A DNA stretch of 57,757 nt from Dehalococcoidia bacterium (GTDB lineage Bacteria > Chloroflexota > Dehalococcoidia > Lucifugimonadales > SHYT01). The position numbers were made by a program, and so were the translations under genes. The stretch spans positions 1 through 57,757 of the forward strand of contig SHYT01000005.1 in assembly GCA_009692665.1 (NCBI GenBank). Reading direction: 5' to 3'. The notes below the pieces were generated by a model. The model searched no databases, was not told the DNA's origin, and was given only the letters and a program-made list of their open reading frames with translations. Positions 1-7,845 of the stretch are shown here, piece after piece. The first letter of the stretch is position 1; every line of letters begins with the position of its first letter.

Positions 1-76
1 GCGGCCACCGGTCCCTTCTGCTAAAGCCCCTGCGTGGAAGTATCCCACGTACAGGAAGTCAAACGAGCAAAACGCC

Positions 77-1351
77 CTAGCGAGCGACCATATGACGCCC
101 GATGTCATCAACTTCCTTGTACAGCTTGCCGGATTTCCAAGCGGCAATGTGCGGTGGGACTGCCAGTCCCTCAGCCTTTAGCTTGGTCACTAGCTTTGCG
201 GGGCCCACCAGGTCTGCCAGGCCATCTGGCGGCAGCCAGTTGAAGCCCCAAGCCATGACACGGTTGATGCCCTGCATGTCAGACACTTCGCCGTTCCGCA
301 TGCCCGCGTAGCTGATGTATCCCAGTAGCCATCGCTGCACGATTGCAGCCTCCGGCTCGCGGCTGTCAAAGAGCGTCTGCATGGCCATGCCGTAATCGCC
401 TGTGTGGATCAGGCCTCGCACCTGTTCAACAATAGGGATTTTGATTGGCTTAGGCTCTACAAATGTGGCGGCATCAAAGTCCCAGACAAGCTTCTTATTG
501 TCCACACGCTTGTAGAACCCGCCCTTATCCGGTGTCTTGTTCCCTAGCGCACCCTGCGCTATACGTTGTTGCATATACGCGGGCGCTGCCAGAGAGGCGT
601 GTGCCTCGTCATTGGTGCCGCTGTACAGGACGTCCATGACGGCCTTATACGTGTCCCAGCCGACCAGGTCAGTGGTTTCCAGGGGCGGCATGATTCTACC
701 CGTGTAGCCGGAGAAAAGGTAGTCTACCATGGCTACACCGTACTTCGGCGCAAGTTGGAGGGCTTCGTTCATCACCTTCAAACCGATGCGGTTACCCGCG
801 TAGCCAGGCCGGTCCTTGGCGTTCACAATGACCCTGCGGAACTTCTTCTCCATAAGGTCAGCGGTAAATCTGGTCACGGCAGGCAGCGTGACGGAACTCG
901 GAACAATTTCAAGGGCGGTGAGGACCGCTGGGGGATTGAAAAGGTGGATGCCAAGGAAGTGCTTCCGCATGTCGTCACTCAGGCCGCTCCCCATCTTTTC
1001 GATGGAAAGGCTTGAGGAGCAGCTTCCCACGATGACGCCGGGCCTGCGGTACTTGTCCACTTTGGCCAGGCACTCACGCTTAATGTCCATGTTTTCCATA
1101 ACAGTCTCTAAGACGAAGTCTGCCTCACCAATGCCCTTCGCCAGATCATCATCCATCAACCCGATGGTGACACGTTCCCGGAGCGTGTTGCTGCGGGCGG
1201 CGGCGATTGCTTTTTCAAGGCCTTGTTCGGCAAAACTTCGGGGCGGAATATTCAGAAGGGTAACATCCACTTCCTGGGCGAATACCGACGTTGCCCCTGC
1301 ACCCATTTGCCCGGCCCCGATCACAGCTATGCGCTTGATGTCTTTTATCAA
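77..1351 (-). CDS. 3-hydroxyacyl-CoA dehydrogenase family protein
   Basis: Likely NAD-dependent oxidation of L-3-hydroxyacyl-CoA to 3-ketoacyl-CoA (beta-oxidation type), cytoplasmic. The N-terminus IKRIAVIGAGQMG is the Rossmann dinucleotide-binding loop. The stretch GIHLFNPPAVLTALEIV holds the family's catalytic His and Glu. Two C-terminal 3HCDH-type helical domains follow (RPGYAGNRIG..., and the last ~120 residues), as in the dehydrogenase half of FadB proteins but with no crotonase domain. The most upstream ATG (1360) touches a GGAGG motif, which is too close to be used. A TTG at 1351 sits 9 nt after it and gives the family-typical N-terminus MIKDIKRIAV, so I place the start there (425 aa). 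It is monocistronic here. The exact substrate cannot be told, and a hydroxybutyryl-CoA enzyme is an alternative. Confidence 0.88.
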   Translation of the reverse strand: MIKDIKRIAVIGAGQMGAGATSVFAQEVDVTLLNIPPRSFAEQGLEKAIAAARSNTLRERVTIGLMDDDLAKGIGEADFVLETVMENMDIKRECLAKVDKYRRPGVIVGSCSSSLSIEKMGSGLSDDMRKHFLGIHLFNPPAVLTALEIVPSSVTLPAVTRFTADLMEKKFRRVIVNAKDRPGYAGNRIGLKVMNEALQLAPKYGVAMVDYLFSGYTGRIMPPLETTDLVGWDTYKAVMDVLYSGTNDEAHASLAAPAYMQQRIAQGALGNKTPDKGGFYKRVDNKKLVWDFDAATFVEPKPIKIPIVEQVRGLIHTGDYGMAMQTLFDSREPEAAIVQRWLLGYISYAGMRNGEVSDMQGINRVMAWGFNWLPPDGLADLVGPAKLVTKLKAEGLAVPPHIAAWKSGKLYKEVDDIGRHMVAR

Positions 1352-1514
1352 CGCGTGCATCCTCCGTTGTGGAATCTTTCGTCAGAAGTGTTCAGCGTAC
1401 CTTTGCACGTGGGCTATGTCCCAAAAGCTTCCCGAAAAAGCATTCCTGGAAACACTTTTTCCCGTCTTTACCTAATCGACCACGTTTCCGCAGATGCAAT
1501 ATCTTAGTGGATTT

Positions 1515-1574
1515 GGGGGCCATGTGAAAGGGCACATCTTGGCACTGGACGTTGCCAAGCGCGCGCTGGCCCCC
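1515..1574. other. Three-way-junction-like inverted repeat
   Basis: GGGGGCCA (1515-1522) pairs with TGGCCCCC (1567-1574). It encloses two hairpins: ATGTG/CACAT (1522-1526 with 1533-1537) and CTTGGCA/TGCCAAG (1538-1544 with 1553-1559). The arrangement is self-complementary on either strand. On the minus strand it would lie about 165-225 nt upstream of the hydroxyacyl-CoA dehydrogenase start, so it could be leader RNA. It matches no riboswitch class I recognise and has no T-tract. Confidence 0.45.
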
Positions 1575-1689
1575 TAGTTCCTCTCTATGGTGTCCATTTC
1601 TGGGTCAAGCATGCACTGCGCCGCGTTCGCAAGTAGTATGTGACTCTGGATCGCGCTAGCACCGTCCGTCATCTATGGATTGCCGCCGG

Positions 1690-1964
1690 TAGTGGGTCAA
1701 TTTGCCATGTGATTATTTGCTCGACACGGTGAACAGGGCGCCCGACTTCTTGCCCCGTCTCGCAGCCACTTGTTTTCCCCGTTCGTGGTGAGATTTCAGC
1801 CCGATCGTCCTGAGTGAAGCGCAGCCGAAGGCCCTGAGTGTTACCCGACTGCCAACAGTAGGGCGAGGCCGAAGGGTGGAGTCGAAGGATGAACAGACAC
1901 TACAGGAGCTGGCAGCGTTTCCCAGTTTGGTCGGCCCAATCGGACTTATGGCAAATCCATAATT
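1690..1964 (-). repeat. Dispersed intergenic repeat, copy 1
   Basis: The reverse complement aligns nearly end to end with 27681-27922. Shared landmarks, in order on the minus strand, are a TATGGATTTG block, a GGCCGA/AACTGGGAAACGCTGCC block, GTTCATCCTTCGACTCC, GCAGTCGGGTA, the CGCTTC(A/G)CTCAGGACGA block, GGGCTGAAAT, CTCACCACGAACG, AACAAGTG(A/G)CTGC, CGTCGAGCA and CAATTTGACCC/CAAATTGACCC. Copies differ by substitutions and small indels. No transposase frame is present. Confidence 0.8.
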
Positions 1965-2194
1965 GCAGATACTCAAATTGAACCACAACCGTACCGCCCA
2001 CCAGCTTGACACCTTTTTCGTCGCTGTGGTATACCTGCCACGCTGCTTCACAAGAGCAGTTGAGTTTGCGGCATTTGGCGGTGCCAACTAAGTCTTGTGC
2101 TCTAGAACTTTGTACACTCCAGCGTAAAGAGCAGCTTGTCGCATTGCGCGCATCGTATTGAAACTATCCGGCAAAGCCGGTGAGGAGGGTTCTC

Positions 2195-2998
2195 TTGACC
2201 ACAGCCACACAGACACATACGGAAGAGTTCGTACAGATAGCGGGAGGCCGCACACAGCTTCGCAAGGGCGGAAAGGGCGATCCGCTGTTGGTCATCCACG
2301 GCGAACTGTGGATCCCAGGCTGGACCAAGGCGCTTCAGGAACTGGCCCAGAAACACACGGTGTATGCCCCGTCACTTCCCGGCTACGGCCAGACCCCACG
2401 CCTGGAATGGATGATGTACATTGCGGACCTTGAGTCCTGGATCACCTGGTTCGCGCGTGAGCAGAAGATCAAGGAGCCGTTCAACGTCATCGGCTTCTCC
2501 ATGGGCGGCTGGATGGCTGCTAACATCGCTTCCGTCAATTCCGCCATTTTCAAGAAGATGGTCCTGGTCAACCCAATGGGCATCAAGCCGCAGAAGGGCG
2601 AGATATGGGACTACTTCCTGAACCAGCCCAAGGCAGCATTTACTCAGGGCTTCACTGCCCCTGACACCAACGCTGAATACCAGCAGTATTATGGCAAGCA
2701 GTGGACGCCGGAAGAGGTCGAGCAGGTGGAAATCAACCGTGAGATGAGCTGCCGCATTGCCTGGAAGCCCTACATGTGGAACCATACCACGGCCGAGCGC
2801 GCAAAGGGCATCATCACGCCCACGCTGGTCGTGGCTGGCCGCGATGACAAGATCACGCCGGTCAACTGCGCTGAAATCTACCACAAGAACATCAAAGGTT
2901 CACAGCTCAAGCTGATCGACGGCGCCGGCCACATGCCTGAAATGGAAAAGACAACCGAGTTTGTGAAGATCGTCAACGACTTCCTGGCCGCAAAGTAG
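2195..2998 (+). CDS. Alpha/beta-fold hydrolase
   Basis: Predicted serine hydrolase, probably an esterase or C-C-bond hydrolase of the MhpC/epoxide-hydrolase-like superfamily, cytoplasmic. The nucleophile elbow is GFSMGG (Ser ~103), with the acid in GRDDKITP (Asp ~217/218) and the base in GAGHMPE (His ~246). An oxyanion-hole region HGELW sits near residue 36. The AGGAGG motif at 2183-2188 is placed 6 nt before a TTG at 2195, so that start (267 aa) is preferred over the in-frame GTG at 2180, which lies upstream of the ribosome-binding site. It stands alone and is followed by a strong terminator. The motif set fixes the fold but not the substrate. Confidence 0.85.
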   Translation: MTTATQTHTEEFVQIAGGRTQLRKGGKGDPLLVIHGELWIPGWTKALQELAQKHTVYAPSLPGYGQTPRLEWMMYIADLESWITWFAREQKIKEPFNVIGFSMGGWMAANIASVNSAIFKKMVLVNPMGIKPQKGEIWDYFLNQPKAAFTQGFTAPDTNAEYQQYYGKQWTPEEVEQVEINREMSCRIAWKPYMWNHTTAERAKGIITPTLVVAGRDDKITPVNCAEIYHKNIKGSQLKLIDGAGHMPEMEKTTEFVKIVNDFLAAK

Positions 2999-3049
2999 TT
3001 TCAGAAAGGGCCCGCTGTTCAAAGCCTTCCAGTAGCACGATACTAAGGG

Positions 3050-3090
3050 AATAGGGGGATCGGATACTGTAATCCGATCCCCCTATTGTT
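3050..3090 (+). terminator. Rho-independent terminator after hydrolase
   Basis: A perfect 16-bp stem: AATAGGGGGATCGGAT (3050-3065), loop ACTGTA, ATCCGATCCCCCTATT (3072-3087), followed by GTTTAATC. It is symmetric enough to act on both strands, stopping the hydrolase transcript and any from the PadR gene opposite. Confidence 0.85.
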
Positions 3091-3226
3091 TAATCAGAAA
3101 CTCCTCCTTAGCGCTTCTGTCTCGTTATGCCTTACGCCCTGCAAGCGGTAGTTATCATGTGCCGTACAATCGTTTTAGCGGTGTGGCGTGTTAGACGATA
3201 AGACGATGAGTATTACTAATACAAGT

Positions 3227-3859
3227 TTACCCTCGTGACCGCTTCTCATCTTGCTCAATTGCGGTACGAAATACCTGAAAAGCCCGCTCAGTTTTCTTGT
3301 CTGCAGAAGAAGTAGGCCATGTTGCCACTTCTTGCTGAGACGACTCAGCCCAACGGCGAAGGTTCTCCGCGTGGTTCCATAGGAAATCGAAGATGAGGCC
3401 TGATAAGGGTGCTCGGTCTGGCCAGGCGGAGCGTCCCTCTAGGTACTCGCGCGCAACGATCACCCCCGCGGCCTGTATTTCGTCGGCTAAGACTTTTGCT
3501 GATTGAATGGCGGCCAGCAATTGCTCAGGCGTCGCGGAGGCCCCAAAGAAGACCTTCACGAGCCCTTCAAATTCCAGCAAGGGCCGGTCATTTTGCTGGC
3601 GCATCCAAACGGCCAGCGCTCGCCGCCCTTTGGGTGTGATCGAATAGATTGTGTGTCCGCGTCGGCCTACGTAACTCCGCTCCCCTTTCGCTACGCCCTC
3701 TGTAACCAAGTGTTTCGTTTCCTGGTATATCCGGCTTTCCACACGTGGCCAGAAGAAACGCAGGTTCCTCCGCAGCTGCTGCGCCAGTTCATAGGTGGTC
3801 CATGGCCGGACGGACAACCATCCCAGAATGGCGTATGAAGTCGTTGTGAGCGCTGCCAT
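3227..3859 (-). CDS. PadR family transcriptional regulator
   Basis: Winged-helix DNA-binding repressor. The N-terminal domain reads TSYAILGWLSVRPWTTYELAQQL, the PadR pattern of a start helix followed by a recognition wing (GRRGHTIYSITPKGRRALAVW at ~70-95). The C-terminal ~110 residues form the Vir-type helical dimerisation/effector region (LLEFEGLVKVFFG...). The start is ATG at 3859 with GAGGAGGATAT upstream (read on the minus strand), rather than an upstream in-frame codon. It is transcribed divergently from a broken NTF2-like gene; the 80-bp gap contains an ATACTC-N7-GAGTAT dyad that is a plausible PadR operator for autoregulation and control of the neighbour. The effector is unknown. Confidence 0.88.
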   Translation of the reverse strand: MAALTTTSYAILGWLSVRPWTTYELAQQLRRNLRFFWPRVESRIYQETKHLVTEGVAKGERSYVGRRGHTIYSITPKGRRALAVWMRQQNDRPLLEFEGLVKVFFGASATPEQLLAAIQSAKVLADEIQAAGVIVAREYLEGRSAWPDRAPLSGLIFDFLWNHAENLRRWAESSQQEVATWPTSSADKKTERAFQVFRTAIEQDEKRSRG

Positions 3860-3884
3860 AGGGCAATATCCTCCTCTTGGCACG

Positions 3885-3903
3885 ATACTCTATGTTGGAG
3901 TAT
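3885..3903. promoter_or_regulatory. Candidate PadR operator
   Basis: ATACTC (3885-3890), TATGTTG spacer, GAGTAT (3898-3903): a perfect 6-bp dyad in the divergent promoter region between padR and the NTF2-like pseudogene. PadR proteins bind dyads of this general size as dimers. Assignment to this regulator is inference from position. Confidence 0.5.
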
Positions 3904-3938
3904 ATCTAGCTCAGACATAAATCTGAGGGAGGATACGC

Positions 3939-4330
3939 ATGAGCGACCAGAATCTGCAGACCATCCAAACAATCTAGAATGCCTTTGGCAAGGGCGATAT
4001 CCAAACCATTCTGGAGTATGTTTCTGATTGGGACTTCAACGGCGGCTCGAGCGCAGTCCCATATCATAAGCCGGCCGTTGGAAAGGCCGCCCTGCCTGGT
4101 TTTTCAGCACACTAGATCAGGCAGTTCAATTTACAACCTTTGAACCGAAAGAGTTCGTGCACGGCGGAAATAACGTGGTTGTTCTTCTCCACCTTGCATA
4201 CACGGTCAAGAAGACGGGCAAAAAGGTTGATGAAGAGCAAGTGCAGTGGTGGACCTTCAACAAAGAGGGCAAGGAGCAGAGCCTACGGCATTTTGAGGAT
4301 ACAGCCAGGGTCATAGCCGCCAATCAATAA
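3939..4330 (+). pseudogene. NTF2/SnoaL-like protein, disrupted
   Basis: Starts ATGAGCGACCAG behind GAGGGAGGA. Translation gives MSDQNLQTIQTI, then a TAG at codon 13 (3975-3977) where family members usually have Tyr, then NAFGKGDIQTILEYVSDWDF. Near 4100-4104 (a run of five T) the reading frame shifts by one. In the new frame it continues as FSTLDQAVQFTTFEPKEF..., through a QWWTFNKEGK strand, to end RVIAANQ at 4330. A full-length product would be ~130 aa, typical of SnoaL-like polyketide-cyclase/steroid-isomerase-fold proteins. One nonsense mutation plus one frameshift mean it cannot be made as read. Sequencing error at the T run is possible, but it would not remove the stop. Confidence 0.72.
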
Positions 4331-4368
4331 CAGGCGCCAGCAAAAGCGGGGCTTCCTGCCGGGCCGGG

Positions 4369-5700
4369 CTAACGGGCTGGGATTGCTGCCTGGCTCGGTC
4401 TTCGTATTTCGGATTCCCGCAGCCGGATCATGAGAACCAGCGGTGGAAGAATCAGCAGGAGTGCAACCAGTCCTAGCAGTTGGAGTCCAACGCCCTCCAC
4501 AAAGAACCCGGCTAGGAGCGGCAGGCCGATAGCTGACGCGGCGCTGAATGTATCGTTGGCGCCAATCGCCCGGCCACGCGCCAGCGGGCTTGTCGTGTCT
4601 GCAATGAGCGCAGTGGATGCCACGTTCACGCAAGACCATCCAAGTCCCACCAGGAACGTCCCTGCGGTAATTGTCCAGTACAGCGATGTGGTAGGCACCA
4701 GCAAAGCTCCAGCGGCACAGGTAAGCAGACCGGCAATGATAATTGCTCTGCGGCCAAAGCGGTCGGTCAGCTTGCCCAGCGGCAGCGAGAAACCAAACAT
4801 GCCAATGGCGTGCAGTGTGGCTGAGAACGAAAGGGCGGGCAATGTATACCCTTGTCGGTTGAGCGCCAACGCGGTCATAACCATCATCATGGCCATCACC
4901 CCTTGGACGGCAAAGCTCGCCACAAACGCAGCCAGCTTGGGATAGTGCTTGATGAACGCTAAGAACCCTACATCTTCTGCGGCGCCGGCGGCTGTTTCTT
5001 TCCGTGACATGTAGCCGGGGTAATACTTCTCTAGATTGGCCGCAATCTCCTTCGGGTCGGGCTTGACTTGCATGATGAGGAACATGCCGGGAACGATGAC
5101 AAGCGGCACGAAAATCCACGCGAGCGCAATTGGGTCAATGCCGGTGCGGCTGGACATAAAGTTTGCAAAGCTGACCAGGCCTGTCCCGCCCACTGCTCCA
5201 ACAACAGAGCCGGTCAACACGTAGCCCAGTCCTTCGGCCCGCCTGCTGGGTGGGTACATGTCCGCGGCGGCCACCCGGAGCTGCTGCACCGCGCCAGCCC
5301 CCAGGCCAAAGATGAGCAGCCCAAGGATGAACAGCAAGAACGAGGTCATAATCATTGCGGAACCGATGACTAGTGATCCCACCAGGCTGACGCTCAAGCC
5401 CACGACCAGGGTCACTTTCCGGCCGTACGTATCGCTGATCTTGCCGGTGGGATACGAGACGACAAACCGCGTGATGCCCAACGTGCTCATCGCCAGGCCT
5501 GCCAGAGCGGCGTTGCCGAGCAACTGCAGCACCATGATGGCGCCTAGTGAGGGGATAAGCATCATGCCGGTCCCTACCAGCGCCTGTGACGCCGCGAAGA
5601 TGAGCGTGTTCCTCCGGACAACCGCAGGGATCTTTAGCACAGGTTCAACTGGCTTTGGCTTCAGGGGCATTTGCAATTTGTTCCCCTCAGTTGTCGCCAT
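4369..5700 (-). CDS. MFS transporter
   Basis: Integral membrane secondary transporter of the major facilitator superfamily, 443 aa, with about 12 hydrophobic helices in two six-helix halves. Helix 2-3 loop motif: PTGKISDTYGRKVTL (the MFS motif A, G-x-x-x-D-x-x-G-R/K), repeated in the second half as PLGKLTDRFGRRAII. A cytoplasmic N-terminal tail rich in Lys and Pro precedes helix 1. The start ATG (5700) has GGAGGAGAT just upstream. It converges with the NTF2-like pseudogene. The substrate cannot be predicted; drug/metabolite efflux or sugar-acid uptake are both possible. Confidence 0.88.
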   Translation of the reverse strand: MATTEGNKLQMPLKPKPVEPVLKIPAVVRRNTLIFAASQALVGTGMMLIPSLGAIMVLQLLGNAALAGLAMSTLGITRFVVSYPTGKISDTYGRKVTLVVGLSVSLVGSLVIGSAMIMTSFLLFILGLLIFGLGAGAVQQLRVAAADMYPPSRRAEGLGYVLTGSVVGAVGGTGLVSFANFMSSRTGIDPIALAWIFVPLVIVPGMFLIMQVKPDPKEIAANLEKYYPGYMSRKETAAGAAEDVGFLAFIKHYPKLAAFVASFAVQGVMAMMMVMTALALNRQGYTLPALSFSATLHAIGMFGFSLPLGKLTDRFGRRAIIIAGLLTCAAGALLVPTTSLYWTITAGTFLVGLGWSCVNVASTALIADTTSPLARGRAIGANDTFSAASAIGLPLLAGFFVEGVGLQLLGLVALLLILPPLVLMIRLRESEIRRPSQAAIPAR

Positions 5701-6095
5701 ATCTCCTCCTCGAACCTGAGCTGCCGGACGTAACGTACTGTGCTTGCGATGGTAGCACGCGCCCCCCCACTGTCAATTCTGTCACTTCTTATTGGTCACA
5801 TTGGTGCTAAGCGGGGGTCAGTTCGTGGACTTTCTGTGGTCTTCATGTTGGGGAAGTTTTAGGGGAGGTGTAGACAAATTGACCACATTTGTTCATTGCC
5901 TTGGTGGTGCAGAGCGAGACCTTGGCCGATTCGTGAATCGGTGCTACAGTTTTAGACACGGTTCACTTCTTGAGCCGTTCGGTACATTCAGTAGAGCGCC
6001 GCGCGCGGGTGAGCGCAAGTGGTTTGTGTCATACAGCGCTGCGTTTCTGGCGTCGTGTCCAGTCACCTCTTAAGGTGCAGGGTGCAGGCTCCTGG
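5701..6095. other. Intergenic region, no gene recognised
   Basis: About 400 bp between the divergent MFS and cdsZ-like genes. Open frames (for example 5792-6073 +) lack a ribosome-binding site and resemble nothing I know. The only clear signal is the sigma-70-type promoter at its right edge (6096-6124). Confidence 0.5.
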
Positions 6096-6124
6096 TTGAC
6101 ATATGCACGGGCCGTTCCTACAAT
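6096..6124 (+). promoter_or_regulatory. Sigma-70-type promoter for cdsZ-like gene
   Basis: TTGACA (6096-6101), 17-bp spacer, TACAAT (6119-6124): consensus -35, ideal spacing and near-consensus -10. The predicted transcript start (~6131) lies downstream of the in-frame ATG at 6103, which argues that translation begins at the later GTG (6184). Confidence 0.75.
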
Positions 6125-6183
6125 CGCGACAGCGAAGCGGCCAGTGGGCGGCAGACCCAGTAGGCGGCAGACGGGGTAGACGA

Positions 6184-6885
6184 GTGGTTTCCTCTCGCCA
6201 GTTATACGACCTTCAGCAGATAGAGACGCAGGTCCAGCAGCGGCAGCGCTCCCGGAAGGGCATCGTGGAGAAGCTGGCAGACACCATGGCGCTGCAGGCG
6301 GCCCAGCAGCAGGCTGTCGCCACCCGCAAGGCGCTCGACACCGCACGCGCCGACTTGAAGGACGCGGAGCTGCTCTCCCAGCAAATCGCCAAGAAAATCA
6401 AGGATGCCGATAACCAGCTTTATAGCGGACGGACTTCCAACACTAAGGAGCTTGTCAATCTCCAGAGCGACCTCAAGATGCTCAAGCGGCAGGTTAAAGA
6501 AGCGGAGAACCAGGTCATTGAGATGATGGCAAAGGTGGAGCAAGCCGAGAAAGCTGCCGCCGCTGCTCAGGTAAAGGCGGAAGTAATGGAGCAGGACCGC
6601 GCTAAGCAGAAGGTCGTGCTGACGCAGGAGCAAGGGCAGCTCACCCAGGAGATTGCCAACCTGGAGCGGGATGCGGCCCAGGCCAAGACCGGTCTTCCCC
6701 CACAAACGCTCGGGCTGTACCAGACCATCAAGACCGCGAGAGGCGGCGTGGCTGTCTCCGCCATGTCGGGGGGCCTGTGCAGGGCCTGCGGGATGCAGCT
6801 TCCGTCGCACGTGCTCCAAAAGGTGCGCGCAGATAAGGAGCTTGTCCGCTGCACTAGCTGTGGTCGCATCCTGTTCGCGGCGTAG
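6184..6885 (+). CDS. Coiled-coil zinc-ribbon protein (CdsZ/DUF164 family)
   Basis: About 233 aa. The first ~160 residues are Gln/Lys/Glu/Ala-rich and strongly helical, forming long antiparallel coiled coils (QLYDLQQIETQVQQRQ..., LVNLQSDLKMLKRQVKEAE). The C-terminus carries a zinc ribbon of two CxxC knuckles: LCRACGMQLP and VRCTSCGRIL, ~24 residues apart. This is the architecture of the bacterial family typified by chlamydial CdsZ and often annotated as C4-type zinc ribbon protein; its biochemical role is not settled, though nucleic-acid or secretion-component binding has been proposed. The start GTG is chosen because the promoter at 6096-6124 excludes the upstream ATG. It is followed after 11 nt by a Tag-like gene and then rnpB, so one transcript may carry all three. 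Confidence 0.85.
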   Translation: MVSSRQLYDLQQIETQVQQRQRSRKGIVEKLADTMALQAAQQQAVATRKALDTARADLKDAELLSQQIAKKIKDADNQLYSGRTSNTKELVNLQSDLKMLKRQVKEAENQVIEMMAKVEQAEKAAAAAQVKAEVMEQDRAKQKVVLTQEQGQLTQEIANLERDAAQAKTGLPPQTLGLYQTIKTARGGVAVSAMSGGLCRACGMQLPSHVLQKVRADKELVRCTSCGRILFAA

Positions 6886-6896
6886 GCGAATTTCCC

Positions 6897-7451
6897 GTGC
6901 CAAACGTGCGGCCAACCCCAGACCATAGCTACAACGGAGAGCGACACCAGCACCACATTCCGGCGGTCATCGCCAACCCAAAGAGCGATACGGTGTACTT
7001 TGAAGAGATGACTCGCGCGGTGTTCCAGGCGGGCATGGACTGGGGCGTGATCCGCGCGCGATGGCCCAAGTTCCAGAAGGCGTTCAAGCGGTTTGACGTA
7101 ACCAAGGTGGCGTACTTCAGCCCTGATGACGTTGACTACCTGCTGAGCGCTGAGTCCGGCGTCATCCGCAACTTTCGCAAAGTCACCGCAACGGTGCAGA
7201 ACGCAGCCACGTTCCTGGAAGTGCGGGAGGAGTTCGGGTCATTCAAAGCATACCTCCGCACATTCGACGCGCAGCCCTACGCCCTGAAGGTACGCGACAT
7301 AAAGAAGCGCTTCCGGCACGTGGGCGACACGGGCGCGTTTGTCTTTCTCCACACCGTTGGTGAGAAGACGCCGCCGTGGGCGGACCGCAAGGTGACGGGT
7401 CGGCCACAGCCGCTCAAGCCTCAGCCGCGAGGCACTCGCCCAGTCCGTTGA
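6897..7451 (+). CDS. DNA-3-methyladenine glycosylase I-like (Tag fold), divergent
   Basis: 184 aa, GTG start. Residues ~37-150 follow the Tag family closely: FEEMTRAVFQAGMDWGVIRARWPKFQKAF, then RFDVTKVAYFSPDDVDYLL, VIRNFRKVTATVQNA, and KKRFRHVGDTGAFVFLHTVG. These are the helix-hairpin-helix region and core of the enzyme that excises N3-methyladenine. The protein has no cysteine at all, so the Cys/His zinc site of E. coli Tag is missing, as is the Glu of the EGxQAGLSW segment (here AVFQAGMDW). The C-terminus is a short basic Pro/Arg tail instead of the zinc-binding one. It is either a reduced relative or a repurposed DNA-binding protein. It lies just upstream of rnpB. Confidence 0.75.
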   Translation: MPNVRPTPDHSYNGERHQHHIPAVIANPKSDTVYFEEMTRAVFQAGMDWGVIRARWPKFQKAFKRFDVTKVAYFSPDDVDYLLSAESGVIRNFRKVTATVQNAATFLEVREEFGSFKAYLRTFDAQPYALKVRDIKKRFRHVGDTGAFVFLHTVGEKTPPWADRKVTGRPQPLKPQPRGTRPVR

Positions 7452-7475
7452 GCGCGGCGAATTGTGGGATAATAG
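7448..7475 (+). promoter_or_regulatory. Possible rnpB promoter
   Basis: TTGAGC (7448-7453) and TAATAG (7470-7475) are separated by 16 bp, overlapping the end of the Tag-like gene. They would start transcription within a few bases of the predicted 5' end of RNase P RNA. The -10 is imperfect, so this rests mainly on position. Confidence 0.4.
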
Positions 7476-7478
7476 GCC

Positions 7479-7845
7479 GGGGCCGGTGGGCCGGGCGGCC
7501 GCTCTGACTCGCTTTAGCGGGTCTGGAGAGGAAAGTCCGAACTCCTTCGGGCAGGGTGCTGGGTAACGCCCAGGCGGGGTAACCCGACGGAAAGTGGCAC
7601 AGAAACATACCGCCTCGAGCAGTCGGGGCAAGGGCGAAATCGGGAGGTAAGAGCTCCCGCCCTGATGGGGAACCATTCAGGGGGCTAAACCCCACCTGGA
7701 GCAAGACCAAATAGGGGGATGATACGCGCCCGACGCGTCCCCGGGTTGGTCGCATGATCCTGGCGGCAACGTCAGGACAAGAGGGATGACCGCCCTCCTG
7801 AGTAATCAGGAGACAGAATTCGGCTTACAGGCCCACCGGCCTCTT
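7479..7845 (+). ncRNA. rnpB: RNase P RNA, bacterial type A
   Basis: Catalytic RNA of RNase P, which matures tRNA 5' ends. The conserved regions appear in order: GAGGAAAGTCCGAACTCC (CR-I) near 7527, ACAGAAACATACCGCC near 7599, GGTAAGAGCTCCCGCC, AGACCAAATAGGGG, a GATGACCGCC segment, and ACAGAATTCGGCTTACAGGCCC (CR-V/P4) near 7813. P1 is formed by GGCCGGTGGGCC (7481-7492) with GGCCCACCGGCC (7830-7841), which fixes both ends. The length of ~365 nt is normal for type A. Just outside the 3' end lies an 11-nt exact complement of part of CR-V (see separate entry). Confidence 0.95.

Larger units (their letters stand above)
1360..2180. other. Intergenic region with folded element and dispersed repeat
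   Basis: This is an 0.8-kb gap between divergently oriented genes. It holds a three-way-junction-like inverted repeat (1515-1574) and a ~275-bp dispersed repeat (1690-1964), both listed separately. Open frames here, including a 124-codon minus-strand one at 1713-2087, run straight through the repeat and look non-coding: no ribosome-binding site and an atypical Ser/Arg-rich composition. Confidence 0.6.

Noticed and set aside
1713-2087. 124-codon minus-strand frame in the intergenic gap
   Set aside because: Lies across the dispersed repeat, has no ribosome-binding site and is not preserved as an open frame in the other repeat copy.
5792-6073. 93-codon plus-strand frame before the cdsZ-like gene
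   Set aside because: No ribosome-binding site, Phe/Ser/Arg-rich random-looking composition.
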